A stretch of DNA of 64,000 nucleotides from contig JAECUM010029108.1 of assembly GCA_016617855.1 (NCBI GenBank), positions 1-64,000 on the forward strand, given 5' to 3'. The position numbers were made by a program, and so were the translations under genes. Of the stretch, positions 1 to 11,192 are shown piece after piece; the first letter of the stretch is position 1; every line of letters starts with the position of its first letter. Origin of the DNA: Megalonaias nervosa (Eukaryota > Mollusca > Bivalvia > Unionida > Unionidae). The notes under the pieces are model-generated. The model was not told the origin of the DNA and searched no databases. It saw only the letters and a list, made by a program, of their open reading frames with translations.

Positions 1-36
1 TATATACTTGACGATTTAATGTGATTTTAATATATA

Positions 37-735
37 ATGTATGTTGATCCTCCATCGATCAGAGTAGCAAAAGAGTTTGATAATTTTATACTAAACCCGA
101 GAAAAGAGATTGAAATAGCTGATGTTGATTCGCTAAACCCAGAAAGTGCTTAGGAAGCAAGGGTGGTAAATATGATTGCTCCGATTCACCACGTTTAAAT
201 GAGAACAGTGACAACTTTGTTAGAGTTGTAGGAATGAGAGGCCCTCAACTGAAATACCCAATCAGAGACTTTAATATAATTAATAAATACTGTCCTGTAA
301 GTAACTGTGAGGAAGAACGATTGAAAGTTGAATCCTTGTTGATAAATACGTTGCTTGGGCTAAATAAAAAATATTTTGATGATCGACAAATCTAACCTTG
401 TGAAAAAGAAATATCATCATGGTTAAAAGCCAGAACAAGAGCGACTGAAAAAGATTTATGACGAGCTTGATAAGCTTGCTGAAACAAGGAAACATAAATT
501 TCTAAGAAATCGTAAGCTCAAAGACACATTTGTTAAACGTCGAATATTTCGTGTGCTAGACATCGACTATTATGATGAAAAGACGTTGTTGGAAATGGTA
601 GATAATAGTTGATAATAGACTCTCAACGGTGATAAAAAAAAGTATAACGTATATCACATTAATACTGCACTAAACGCAATATCAGAAATTGAGCATAGGA
701 TTGAGTTATATGATGGTGTGGAACGAGATATATTT
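37..735 (+). pseudogene. Polinton gene A homologue, degenerate
   Basis: The reading starts at an ATG at 37 (MYVDPPSIRVAKEFDN). After several stops and frameshifts it recovers NFVRVVGMRGPQLKYPIRDF, followed by a stretch with NIINKYCP. The intact counterpart at 25561-24827 has NFANFVRVVHMREPQLKKAI and DIISRYCHP in the same order. Later parts also match (RRIFRVLDIDYYDEKTLLEM against RGIFKHLGMYYHDKETLVKI). The function is unknown: no named domain is recognised, and the protein is predicted soluble and charged. The end is approximate because genes A and B overlap in the intact element. Confidence 0.65.
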
Positions 736-1260
736 TATCAGGAGCTTGATGATATTACAACTGTAAAACCTAGTACTGACGAAGATTATGAACCGCATCA
801 TAGTTCTAAAAAATTGCGCGAGAAAACTTTAAACATGAAGCTGGAATGTTACTGAGAGAAGCAAAATATAGAAATATCAGAGTTGATTGTTGGATATCTA
901 AACCTATCCTTCAATAACATAAATATAGAAGTAGCAGACATTCGTGGTCTTTTTGAGTTTTGCAACAGCATATACAATTCTCAGGCAATATCTGGTACTT
1001 AAAAATTTTAAACTGGGACAGATAGGTTATGTTGTTAATTATATCGATGAAACGGAGATATTTATCGTGATAGAGTCAATGCTATTACTGAAATACCAAC
1101 ACATTTTTATCCTCCATTTCATCCTCAGATCGTAAAGTTTTAACAAATAGCAGATGTAATGATATCTCATCTGAAATGTATTATAAGTACAGAGATTTTC
1201 TTGCTGATCCTGTTAATTGTAAATTTAGTGCTCTGGTCGAAAAAGGATGCTGCTGTAAAT
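715..1260 (+). pseudogene. Polinton gene B homologue, degenerate
   Basis: The best-preserved parts are AYTILRQYLVLKNFKLGQIG and YIDETEI around 965-1060. They match AYAIIRQHLVLKNYTLDQLS and YIEETEI of gene B at 24849-24256. A second match is EMYYKYRDFLADPVNCKF near 1170-1225, against DVYDKYREFLADPKNNKF. Stops and frameshifts separate these islands, so no continuous protein can be made. The function is unknown. Confidence 0.65.
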
Positions 1261-1304
1261 ACCTTCACTACGTCATGTGAAATAATAACTGAAACAGTTT
1301 CATA

Positions 1305-1761
1305 ATGACAAAAAGAAAAAAAAATTATTGATTTCAATCATATCTCATCAGGTCTCTAAGACAGGGCGAGCTTTACAAATACTATAATTACTATCAGAAA
1401 AAAACTTTACTGCGTCGGATCAGCCAGATAATATTACAGCAGAATATTAGGCGTGCTGAATTACATTCCAGTGTTGCTAAGAACAACTGGAATTGCGTTA
1501 CGGTAGGAACAGAAAATCCATTACTCCTTATAGTGTCAGGGGAGGTATTGTATTATCAGCAATAAACAAAAAGACTTCTTGTAAAATAGTAATAGCGACC
1601 TATAACAAAATTCTTAATCAACTTCGAGCTCATCTAAGATGTGAGAATTTTTATGTGTTAGATCTGACATAGGAATTACGAGTCAAAGACGCTTTGCTTG
1701 TTGATATGATACCGAATAGAGTTGTGAAATACGAAAAACGATATTCAGTAAATTTTGTGTG
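1305..1761 (+). pseudogene. Polinton gene C homologue, degenerate
   Basis: Islands IIDFNHIS (1325-1350), YSRILGVLNYIPVLLRTTGI (about 1440-1495) and MIPNRVVKYEKRY (about 1708-1745) match gene C at 24244-23745 (IIDFNQIS, YSKILRVISYLPLLMTSSGI, ILPMRVSRYEKDY). As there, the central part is hydrophobic and would form a membrane segment. It follows B with the same spacing as in element 1, so the A-B-C cassette is conserved in order. The function is unknown. Confidence 0.6.
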
Positions 1762-1764
1762 AAA

Positions 1765-2213
1765 TATGAAATATGGAAGATATTATTGTGTAAGACACCA
1801 CGTTAAAGACGAAAAGAATAAAAGATATGACGATTATGCTTGACAATGAAAAGTACAGCACGTATTTCAAAATATAAACAAGATAAAGTTGTCTCTTGCT
1901 CGCAAGGAGGATTCTGAATATTTTAACAAGTTTGCAAGTTACAGATTCGCTTTCTGATACTACTGATAATCTTTACAATCCGATATCTCAGAATAAATAC
2001 ACTAAGATCACAGTCGATGACAAGCTAAAACATTTTTATGTCAATAAATCAATAGTCTCACATGGAAATTTTATGAAGATGTTAGAACCTGGTTCTTTTA
2101 TCAGCGGTAAGATTAATTTTTACTTCTTCTGTCGTGATGATGAGAGTTATATGATAGGAAAAGCTGAGACTTTAGAAATATCTCGTCAAGTGGCTGTGGA
2201 CAATTTTGTGTGA
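1765..2213 (+). pseudogene. Polinton gene D homologue, degenerate
   Basis: The N-terminal part (KLSLARKEDSEYFN near 1880-1925) and the C-terminal open stretch 1896-2213 (NPISQNKYTKITVDDKLKHF, then GKINFYFFCRDDESYMIGKA) match gene D at 39092-39537 (KLSLIKSDNSEYFN, DPISQQKYTKLIIDLDRSKV, GKVKFCLYYRDNEIFLISTV). A frameshift near 1925 separates the two parts. The function is unknown. Here D directly follows C on the same strand; in element 1 the two lie about 15 kb apart next to opposite TIRs. Confidence 0.65.
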
Positions 2214-2227
2214 ATGACAAACATAGG

Positions 2228-3810
2228 TAGAATAGAGAAAATAAGTAGTAAAAAGATGATCACTGTGATAAATATCTCTTGAGTGATCAATAACAGGAGC
2301 AAAGGTAACCTCATGAAAACACTCACCAATAATCGTATCAGCTAAATGGATAATTTCCTGATCAACATCATTCTCAAAAGGTGTTTTTGCCATGGCTCTA
2401 GTAACTGCACAAACAGAGTATACATCAAGGATTTTATTTTCTATAAGATCAACGTATGATCCAAGCAAGACTAGTAAATTACAAGTAGATTAACCACAAC
2501 CTTATCTCCAGCTAGGGCATTTCCTAGCAATGAATGAATACCCGTAATGGGTAAAGAATCATCGCTCCGACAGTCACAGGTGGAAGTAAGTCTGATAAAA
2601 AAATTAACACAATGGAGAGAAACATTAACTAAACTCCACTCTACTCCCTGAATAATCACACTTTCATTAGAAGAAAACATCACAGGAAAAGGCAAAGTAC
2701 ATGATAATAAAAGACTATGAGAAGCTCCCTTGTCCATTAATATTTTAATAGGGATAGGCTTGGGAGAATCACCAATAATTTATATATAACCTTTCAATAT
2801 GAATGGTTCATAATTCTCCTAATATGATTCACCCAACAACTGTATTTTGGCAATACTTGACCGTGACCTTGATCTCTTAGGAACTGGAGCATTCGGTATA
2901 GCTCTGTCTTTATTCTGCTGCTTATTTTTCAAACTGCTGAGAGGAAGAGTAATTGACAAATTAAACCTTCTGACACAAGGAATAGTAATCAACTTCACGA
3001 GCAGCATTTTCTAAAGTTTCTACCTTCTACTCATCAAGATTGGTCTTGACATCACTATGGATGCAGCCCTTTAACTCTTCAACTCATATGAGGTGACTAA
3101 GGTTATCATAATCTTTATCAACTTTCTCGGCTGAGCATTACCTATCAAGTTAGTTGTTCATTTTCCTTTGCAAATTCGACATCAGTTTGTTTAATTTCTT
3201 TTCAACAATCATAAACCTTTGTCAATAAGCCTCAGGTACCAACTTAGAACCCTTCAATATACATTCCTAAGCAAGATCATAATTAGCACTTTCTTGTAAC
3301 GACAGTGAAGTATAGACTTCACGAGCTCTGCCAATACCTACACTCTTTAGTAATAAAAGTCCAATGCTCTCTTGACTATTGCAAAGTTTCAGCAATTTTC
3401 TTAAAATGGGAAAATATTTATCTCCTTTTTTTTCAAAAGTTGTACTAACCTAATAGTTTTGGTAACAAGAAAAAAAACCTGAACTTGGAGGGGTGGGGTG
3501 CTCTCTGCTTGCATCTGGATTTCTCTTTTTTCCTTCAGCAGTTCCATTTTGATTTGCATTTCTCCCTCTTTTCTTTCTCTTTCTTAATTTGAATTTGAAT
3601 TTTTCTTTCTCTTTCATTGTTATGAATTCGAATCTACATTTGGTTCTCTTCTCTTTCTCTTTCTTCTTTCTCTTTCTTCTTTCTCATTTCAATTTTTCTT
3701 TATCTTGCGACTGCCTGATTTTGGATTTCCATCATTTCTTAAGTTTTCTTGATTCTACTCCAATCTGATTTTTAAATTTTAATTCTTTTAATTTCGTTTC
3801 AGAGCCGGAT
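2228..3810 (-). mobile_element. Truncated Gmr1-like LTR retrotransposon (gag-protease part)
   Basis: This is a second, older copy of the element at 6873-13553, in the same orientation. Minus-strand open pieces align with the protease region there: GASHSLLLSCTLPFPVMFSS at 2737-2655, and GVEWSLVNVSLHCVNFF. The CAVTRAMA stretch at about 2415-2390 and a basic RSRSRS stretch near 2870 also match. The pyrimidine-rich tract at 3520-3790 corresponds to the glutamate/glutamine-rich coiled coil of Gag. Neither LTR, integrase nor RT is present. Its left edge abuts Polinton gene D, and its right edge fades near 3810. Confidence 0.7.
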
Positions 3811-5435
3811 AGATCAAATAAAACAAGAGGTTTCATCAATTCCAAAGTTCAAAACTTATGAATGTGAGTGTTTTAATATCGAACGTACAGTGAAGAATAC
3901 AAGTACAACGGTATTAGATTTTCAGAAGGGAGAACTGCAAGATCCTCTCATAGCATTGCCCAATCAATAAAAATTCACATAATTCAAGGTCCAAATCAGT
4001 GTTTGGTGTAGAAGTCAAAACTCATAATAAATCTGGATCACGAGAACTGTGGGTATATTACATGGTCATGAGTATGCTGTTTCCTAAAATGAAGTGATAT
4101 GGTTTAGAGATTCTGCTGCTAAGTTTGTCTGAGAGCAAGGTATAACAGCATGGAGTCTTAGCATGAACAATGGAAACGATTTGTGTAAGGTGTGACTGTT
4201 ATGAATTGAATATTTGCATCTTAAACGGAATGTGTGACAGACTATGACAATACCAAGGCACAGCAAAAGGGAATACTTCAGGAACAGAGTTCAGTTAAAT
4301 GTCTCCAGGGCCTTAGTATCCATCAGGACAGGAAATAATAAATTACGGGGTTCGTTAATGGGAGGAAACCTTGCAAAGTTAGAACAGTGATGCTTCTGCT
4401 GCTGAACAAGATTTTGAACGGTTGAAACACACTAACAAAAAAACCCCACCAATATGAAATACTGGACACACCTGAATGACTAAAAATTATCGAGAAATAA
4501 AGAGAAAATTAGGGCACACAAATTATGTATTTGGACTATTAATTGACTCTACACCGTCACATCCAGAAACAGTCTTGACTGCCATCTTATATGCTGAATA
4601 ATTTATGGAAGCAAATGATCAAACCAACATCTATCTTGTAGCTCTCATGTTGGTACTTCACTATATCTATATTGTGTGTAATATTTGTACATGACTGACA
4701 ATTGTAGTAATCATCTTTAAGGAAGATATTTTTTTCCATGGGTATGGATTCCATTTTTAAAGATATTGAGCAATAAATAGGTGTTTACAAGTTAAATTCA
4801 AGCTATATATTGAACATGTCGACAAATTTCTCATTAGTGTGAGGTCAGGTAGGTTATTAAGTCATTTCCCATTGGATCGGTTCGTCAAGTGGGTTATTTT
4901 ATGACGTGGGACATTGTGAAATGTGAATTTTAGGTTAAACTGGTATATAGAAATGGGCAGAGCTGGATGTATAGTTCCATTCCTATTTCCTATGTTCTTG
5001 TTTAAACATCAGTCTGCATATGTGTTTAATGTTGTGCTTAGATAATTTGAGAGGAAACATTGGTTTTGATTATTCATTGGAATTACAAACTTCTCATTGG
5101 ATAAAATATTATAATGGGACTAAGTCTTAGTTAATGAGCCCAATGTTGTCCTTGAATCGAGACACTACTTATACATGGCCAATATGTGTGTATGTTTGTT
5201 CCTGTCTTGTACAACTTAAACTTAAACCCCATGTATACCTTTGTGTATGATAATATATAATTATATTTGTGGGTATAGTATGTGCAAGGACACATGTCCT
5301 TTTCTGTTATGGTGTATAGGTATGTGTGTGTGTGTGTAGTGTGTGATTTCATCCCCCTCTGTTTACATCCTACTCTGTGTTAGTAAAGCCGGATATACTG
5401 GAGATACACTGTTGAAAATGACAAAACTATTTTCC
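3811..5435. other. Non-coding stretch, nothing recognised
   Basis: Only short open frames without recognisable domains or composition bias are present. A short TG run lies near 5322-5340. No tRNA-like boxes, TIRs or LTR ends were seen. Confidence 0.5.
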
Positions 5436-6020
5436 TTATTATGAAAACATACACACATTTTTAAATAAAAAAATCTATTTTCGCTATTTCGACATATTTT
5501 AGATATTGCTTTCGTTCTTTACAAATTTTTTTCGAAACGATTTTTGTTTTCAGGTAAACATACTGTTAGAAAAAAAGAAACAGGTGCCCATTAGTTTGAA
5601 AGGATCCTTTCGAAATAAAGAAAGAACTTTCGTTATTTCTTTTCAAAATAATCAAAAACCCTTCTTCGCTATTTCGAAAAGTATGCTTCCATTAAAATGA
5701 AATTATTGACGCTATTTACAAAAGATATTTTGTGAAATAACGAAAATCATTTCTATTATTAGAAAATGTACATGTCTTTATTTCGAAAATTATATTTTCT
5801 TTCTAACGAAAAGTTTTTAATGATGTCTAAGCTATCTTTTTGAAATGAGGAAACATTATCGTAATTTGAAATTCGGAAAACATCATTGTCCTTTCAACAA
5901 GTCTAAAGGAAATAGTTACAATCGTTTCTTCATTATTTTAGAAATAATGAACATATTTTGTTATTTCGAATAGGTTTTTTGTGATTTCGAAATAATCTTT
6001 ACGAATAACAAAATATATTC
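5436..6020. repeat. Degenerate AT-rich repeats with an ATTTCGAAA-type motif
   Basis: The motifs TTCGCTATTTCG, TTCGTTATTTC and TTTCGAAAT, with their complements (GAAATAACGAAA), recur about every 30-60 bases in both orientations. Spacing is irregular, so this looks like a decayed satellite or an old inverted-repeat element. There is no coding potential. Confidence 0.4.
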
Positions 6021-6563
6021 TACTGGCGGTAATTGGTCACCGTAACTATGTGTTAGCGTATATAGTAAGTAAATTGATTTAGTAAATCAATAGTAACACA
6101 TTTCTCCTAAATGTAATAACACAAAGGAGAATCTTTGATGGGCTGCAGAAACAAGAGAAAGTTTACCATATTAATCAGTATAAAATCCGTCGCGTCTCTG
6201 GCCTTACGCTGTTCCCTGTTTGGTGAACGTCATAAAGGAATAAATATGTTAGCTGGATACAATAATTATTTACTCTCGATAAAGTAATGGAAAAGGTTAG
6301 TAGTCATCAAAGGTAATGCGGTTTATAGTGTTATCTCGCTGGTCCAAAGCGAGACTTACGGTTACATGCTCATGTGTACTAAAGACAATGGTGGACTATT
6401 CTTGCCGACCAAACTACTTATCGCTGCTAATGGACAATGATGGTCATAGTTTGAGAAAAGAAGACTTTAAAATAGAAAGAAAATAATAAAGAGTGCCTAA
6501 AAACTTGATGTTATCATGTTGAGCCCATCCCCGGGAACATCCCCAAGCATAATCAATATAATC

Positions 6564-6564
<1 letters not shown>
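6021..6564. other. Non-coding stretch, nothing recognised
   Basis: No open frame, tRNA-like box or repeat boundary could be supported. Confidence 0.5.

Positions 6565-6605
<41 letters not shown>
6565..6605. repeat. (CA)n microsatellite
   Basis: About 20 CA dinucleotides are uninterrupted. Confidence 0.95.
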
Positions 6606-6607
<2 letters not shown>

Positions 6608-6872
6608 TGCATGCATATAATTGTATTACCGTAACTTCTTTTATGTTTGATAATTGCGTTATGTAATCACTATAAATAAAAATTATCTCTTCAGTGCAGA
6701 TTTCAAAAAATGTTTAACTTACTTGTCGTAAAAGATATTGCAATTGCTGCTAGAAGCTGAGATTTTAAAAAATTTCTATAAGGAAGGATTAACCGTTTTA
6801 AGAAGGACGTAACATGGTTACTTATATCATTATTCGTATTTGACACAGAATGGCAGGATTGTGTCATACTCA

Positions 6873-7807
6873 TGTTACGTGTAGGCTCGTACAAAAGTAA
6901 CAAAAGATAAGATTGAAGTCAACAAGCTTTGTAATTTAACAAAATAATTTATTTCCCTAGAAGGCAAGTTAAAAATATGAGAAAGGACTTACGGTTTGTG
7001 AATATAATCCAAAAATTAATCCTAGAATTCAAAATATAAGTCCTATCACTAAAAAGTTCTAATAGAATCCAAGTTCGAATCTCGATGAAGTTCCAAGATG
7101 GAAGGCGATAACGTCCTCTATAACCTGTTTTGGGCTGATGTGTCGACAGTTCCGTGTTGAGTCACCAAGAATATAATTCAGACTTTAGAATTCCGAGTAA
7201 CTTTTAGTAAATGTCTTTGTCCAAGAATTTCGATGAAGAAGAGTATTTTCCAGGGTGAATAAATTATTTTAAATACAAACTCAATTCAAATGGCAACAAC
7301 AGGAATACCTTTTGGCCTGAAGGTATAATTTACAACTGACTATAAAATCACTATGAACTAAGTGTTAACCCAACAAAAAAACGCAATGTCAGACCCGCGT
7401 GATGGGTCACGTGGTCACCCACCCCGAACAGCGCAGGATAAATAAAATGTCAATTATCACGTAGGTTAGTATAGCCAAAGCTAAGAATCAATCATTCCCA
7501 CACTGGAAATGAATTTAAAAAAAAAAACTGTTTACAACAGAGCTAACACGTGGGCTGGACATGACCTTGGTAATGACCAATCATGTTTACTCAGTATTTA
7601 CGAATTCAGAACCAAGGTCAGGAACTAGATCAGCTAAAAACATAATGTAGCAATAGACTGCGTGTTTATCAGGTCAAACTGAATTTTCCGAAAAAAAAGT
7701 CAAATCCAGTGAATAAAGTTATTGCAATAACATGTAATGAAAATAAAAATAAAATAAAAGAGAATTTAAAACTAACACACAAGTAATTTAATTACATATA
7801 CGTAATA
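6873..7807 (-). repeat. 3' LTR of the Gmr1-like element
   Basis: This direct repeat matches 12620-13553 over its whole length with few differences. On the minus strand it reads from CGTAATA-side U3 to U5. An AATAAA signal occurs in the minus-strand sequence GGGAAATAAATTATTTT. The flanking CTCA at 6869-6872 is the target duplication. Confidence 0.93.
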
Positions 7808-7822
7808 CTTCCCCCATAAAGA
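7808..7822 (-). promoter_or_regulatory. Polypurine tract of the Gmr1-like element
   Basis: On the minus strand the bases just before the 3' LTR read CTTTATGGGGGAAG, a short purine run in the place where plus-strand DNA synthesis is primed in LTR elements. Confidence 0.6.
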
Positions 7823-7942
7823 AAAAGAAAGATTTATATAATAAAGCTTTCTTTTTACCGTATGTTAATTATACATGAGGTAAAACAAATTACAAAAGAA
7901 GAAGTATTATGAATTATACAAAGTGTACATGAAATAATATTT

Positions 7943-8269
7943 CTATACACGGGAAAGGACATCTGCAATTAAATTGTCTTTTCCCTTGATGTGCCTGATG
8001 TCAAGATTATTTTCTTGTTAAAACAAACTCCACCTTAATAATCTTTGATTTTTATTTTTCACCTTGTCGATGAAAGTAAGGGGGTTGTGACCACTAAACA
8101 CAACAACCGGAGAAGGAGCTGAACTAATGTAAACTTCAAAATGCTGTAATGCCAATATTAAAGCCAAACATTCCTTCTCGATTGTTGAGTAATTTCTTTG
8201 GTGCTTGTTTGATTTCTCAGAGAAATAGCACACTGGATGATCAACACCATTTCTATCTTCTTGAATCAA
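7943..8269 (-). pseudogene. RNase H domain of the Gmr1-like Pol
   Basis: The reading contains YSTIEKECLALILALQHFEV and the terminal HIKGKDNLIADVLSRV block typical of Ty3/gypsy RNase H, with a stop at 7943. It would degrade the RNA of the RNA/DNA hybrid during reverse transcription. A stop after RLLRWSLF (8018) separates the last block from the rest. The usual TDHNPL motif reads SGHNPL, so one acidic residue is lost. It lies directly after RT and directly before the 3' LTR, so the Pol polyprotein ends with RNase H in this element. Confidence 0.85.
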
Positions 8270-8479
8270 TACTGCTCCAACCCCAACATCACTTGCATCA
8301 GAAGATAATTTAAAAGATTGAAATTTGGAGCTGTAAGAACAAGCGCACTTTTAAGTATGGCTTTTAACCTTATCAAAAGCCTCCTGACATTTTTCAGCCC
8401 AAAGAAACTTGTTTTTCTTGCTCAGCAAATTTGCCAGGGATTCAGCAATATTAGAAAAATTGGAAAAAAATTTCCGATA

Positions 8480-9286
8480 CTATCCAGCCATACCCAAAAA
8501 TCGCATTAGTTGCTTTTTACTGATAGGCACAGGGAAATCAGAGATAGCATTGACCTTAGCATCGATAGGTTTAACTTGTCCATGTCCCACAATATGTCCT
8601 AGAAATGTCACACAAGCACGGCAGAACTCACTTTTAGATAAATTGGTTGTCGAACTTGCATCAGTGAGTCTGTCAAAGAATTTCCGAATTGTTGCTAGAT
8701 GTTCTTTCCAGGTGTCGTTGTAGATGATGATATCATCAATGTAAGGATCACAATTATCTAGACCAGAGGTAATCATATTCATCAAACGTTGAAAGGTACT
8801 TAGGGAATCCTTCATCCCGAACGGCATTACTTCATATTGATAGAGTCCATCTGGAGTCACAAACGCCGAAATTTCCTTTGCCATTTCCGTTAGTGGAATT
8901 TGCCAAACTCCTTTCAGAAGGTCACCTTTGGCGACATACTTGGCATTTCCAATTTTATCAATACAGTCATCGATTCTTGGTAATGGAAATGAATCTGTTT
9001 TTGTCACACTGTTCACCTTCCTATAATCAGTGCACATACGGAAAGTTTTATCCGGTTTCGGAACAAGTATACATGGTGAACTCCAGCCACCTTTACTGGG
9101 CTCTATGAAATCATTCTGCAGCAAATACTGAGTTTCCTTTTTAAAGTATTCCTGTTTGAGAGGGTTCATCCTGTATGGGTGTTGTTTCACAGGCTTGGAA
9201 TTCACAATTTCAACGTCATGAACAATTTTCGTAGGAAACATCTGGAAATAAGTTCTCATTTTCAAATAGTAACTGTTTAAGTTCAT
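8480..9286 (-). CDS. Reverse transcriptase domain of the Gmr1-like Pol
   Basis: This 268-residue open frame is a Ty3/gypsy reverse transcriptase. It has GGWSSPCILVPKPDKTFRMC and DYRKVN near residues 66-92, FPLPRIDD, and KGVWQIPL, where the family has an aspartate and here G-D-L-L-K-G. VMPFGMKDSLSTFQRLMN follows, and the catalytic box reads YIDDIIIY. It would copy the element RNA into DNA in virus-like particles. The frame opens inside the polyprotein, so the start given is only the limit of the open frame. Integrase (10366-9530) lies upstream in the same orientation. RNase H follows after a frameshift near 8480-8270. This is the best-preserved part of the element. Confidence 0.9.
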   Translation of the reverse strand: MNLNSYYLKMRTYFQMFPTKIVHDVEIVNSKPVKQHPYRMNPLKQEYFKKETQYLLQNDFIEPSKGGWSSPCILVPKPDKTFRMCTDYRKVNSVTKTDSFPLPRIDDCIDKIGNAKYVAKGDLLKGVWQIPLTEMAKEISAFVTPDGLYQYEVMPFGMKDSLSTFQRLMNMITSGLDNCDPYIDDIIIYNDTWKEHLATIRKFFDRLTDASSTTNLSKSEFCRACVTFLGHIVGHGQVKPIDAKVNAISDFPVPISKKQLMRFLGMAG

Positions 9287-9529
9287 TCCTTTCTTATTGT
9301 TGCAAATGTAAAAGTTTCTGGTCCAGATTTTTCATAATTTCCGAATTCCGAAGATTTGTCACTCCAAACTCAGTAGAGTCCGATTGAATTCCTTCACTTA
9401 AATCCTCAGAGAGTGGGACAGGTACAACTAAATTAATTGCATGATTTACCTGGCTTTCTCTCTCAATATACTGGTACTCCTTTAATTTATTTAAATCAGA
9501 GTGCTAATATTATAATTTAACTCATTCAT

Positions 9530-10366
9530 TTTCTTCTTTACTTTGTAAGGGCCGTAAAATCTAATTTGAAGAAAATCTTGAAGAATGAGCAAGAGTGAAT
9601 GAACTCTATTACAAGACTCAAACGTTCTCTCAAGTAAAGTCCTGTAAAACCATAATTTCATTCTTCACTTGAATTGCTGAGTGCCAAATTCAAGCATAAG
9701 TAGCTGGAAAATTCCAGACATAAAATTTGACCCTTGATCCGATTGGACAGATTTAGGAAGGCCAAATTGAGTAAAAAACTTTATCAAAGCTTTTACTATA
9801 GTTTTGGTTTTAATATTCCTCAAAGGAATTGCCTCTGGGATTCTTGTTGACGGACACATAATGGTCAACAAGTATTCGTTGCCTGACTTGGCATTAGATA
9901 AGGGACCAACACAATCTACCATAATTCCGCTAAATGGTTCGTCAAATGCAGGAACTGGTTGCAGATGAGCCTTAGGTATCTTCTGATTGGTTTTTCCTAC
10001 CATCTGACAAGTATGACAAGATCTGCAGTATTTACAGACATCACTTTTGATTTTTGGCCAATAAAAGTGAGTCAAGATCTTGTGATAAGTCTTATTAATC
10101 CCTAAATGACCAGCCAGAGGAGTTTCATGGGCCACACTAAGTATTTCCTGTCTGTAAGATTTTGGAACTACAATTTGATAGTTCACTGACCATTCATCAC
10201 TATCAGGTACCTCGGGAGGTCTCCATTTTCTCATAAGAATTCCATTTTTTAATACAATAACAGGCAGGTGCTTCATTGGCTTCAGTTTTACTAATGGCCC
10301 TCTGAAACAAACAGGAGATCTCAGGATCTTTTTCCTGTTCGACGACAAGCGATTGTCGTTTGTCAC
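9530..10366 (-). pseudogene. Integrase of the Gmr1-like Pol, internally deleted
   Basis: The H2C2 zinc-binding segment is clear (HLGINKTYHKILTHFYWPKI, then CKYCRSCHTC). The catalytic core starts with GIMVDCVGPLS (first Asp) and VQSDQGSNFMS (second Asp). The open frame ends at 9665. The expected block with the catalytic Glu is not found. Instead the sequence moves on to a GPY/F-type C-terminal module (RFYGPYKVKKKMNELNY, about 9570-9530). A deletion has therefore probably removed the third catalytic residue. This enzyme would insert the element DNA into the genome. It lies upstream of RT, unlike the usual Ty3/gypsy order. Confidence 0.85.
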
Positions 10367-10482
10367 CCTGAGCAGAAAAAGGAGAATGAGTAGTTAAAAG
10401 AGGAACATTGTGATCAATACCTTTTGATTGATCCAAACAAGTAGTGAAAGCGACCTCATCAAAAGCCTGACCAATACATTTG

Positions 10483-11097
10483 TCAGCTAAAGTTATATTC
10501 CTTATCGAAATCATTCTCAAGAGCTGTATTTGCCATAGCTCTAGTGACTGCACAAGCTGGGTATAAATCAGGGAATTCTTTTTCATTGGGATCAACTTTT
10601 TGATCCAAACAAGGCTTGTCAGTTACAAGTGGGTTAACCACAACTTTGTCTCCAGCTAGGTTGTTGCCTAGTAATAAATGAATGCCCTCAACGGGTAAAG
10701 TAGACACTATACCGACTGTCACAGGTCCTGAAACTAAGTCTGATGACAAATGTACAGAATGGAGAGGAATATTAAAATAGCCGCACTCTACTCCCTGAAT
10801 GAGAACACTCTCATTAGAAGAAGACTTCTCAGAAAAAGGCAACTTAGCTGATAATAAAAGACTATGAGAAGCTCCTGTATCCCTTAAAATTTTAATAGGG
10901 ATAGGATTGGCCAAATCACCCAAGAGTGATATAGAACCCTTCGACATGAATGGTTCATAATTCTCCATAATAAAATCAGACTGGGGTGTATTAGACCCAA
11001 CAAATGTATTGCTTTCAATACATGACCGTGACCTTGACCTCTTAGAAATAAGAGTATTTGGGATAGGTCTATCTTGATTCTGATGCTTATATTTCAA
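10483..11097 (-). pseudogene. Aspartic protease region of the Gmr1-like element
   Basis: This 204-residue frame has the retroviral-type active site ILRDTGASHSLLL near residue 75, followed by LLLGNNLAGDKVV. A basic, serine-rich segment (KRSRSRSCIE) precedes the protease. Upstream, near 11110-11140, are remnants of a Cys-His knuckle. It would cut Gag and Pol into mature proteins. A related reading at 10595-10203 continues towards integrase in another frame, so the junction is frameshifted. The same region survives in the truncated copy at 2228-3810. Confidence 0.85.
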
Positions 11098-11192
11098 TTT
11101 GAAGCAATCAGAAATAATGTGTCTTTTCTTCTTACAATAGGTTCACGTAGAAGAGACAAGGATTTTGAATCAAGCTTATCAGAAGCTTCATT

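Larger units (their letters stand above)
1..2213 (+). mobile_element. Decayed Polinton/Maverick fragment
   Basis: This stretch holds four adjacent plus-strand gene remnants. Each matches, in translation, one gene of the Polinton at 23389-39898: A, B, C (minus-strand cassette at the left end of that element) and D (last gene at its right end). All four carry many stops and frameshifts, so this is an old copy. The window edge truncates it on the left. On the right it stops just after gene D, where an LTR-retrotransposon fragment begins. I see no terminal inverted repeat here. The relative order differs from element 1, where C and D lie at opposite ends. The assignment rests on segment-by-segment protein similarity to the better-preserved copy. 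Confidence 0.7.
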
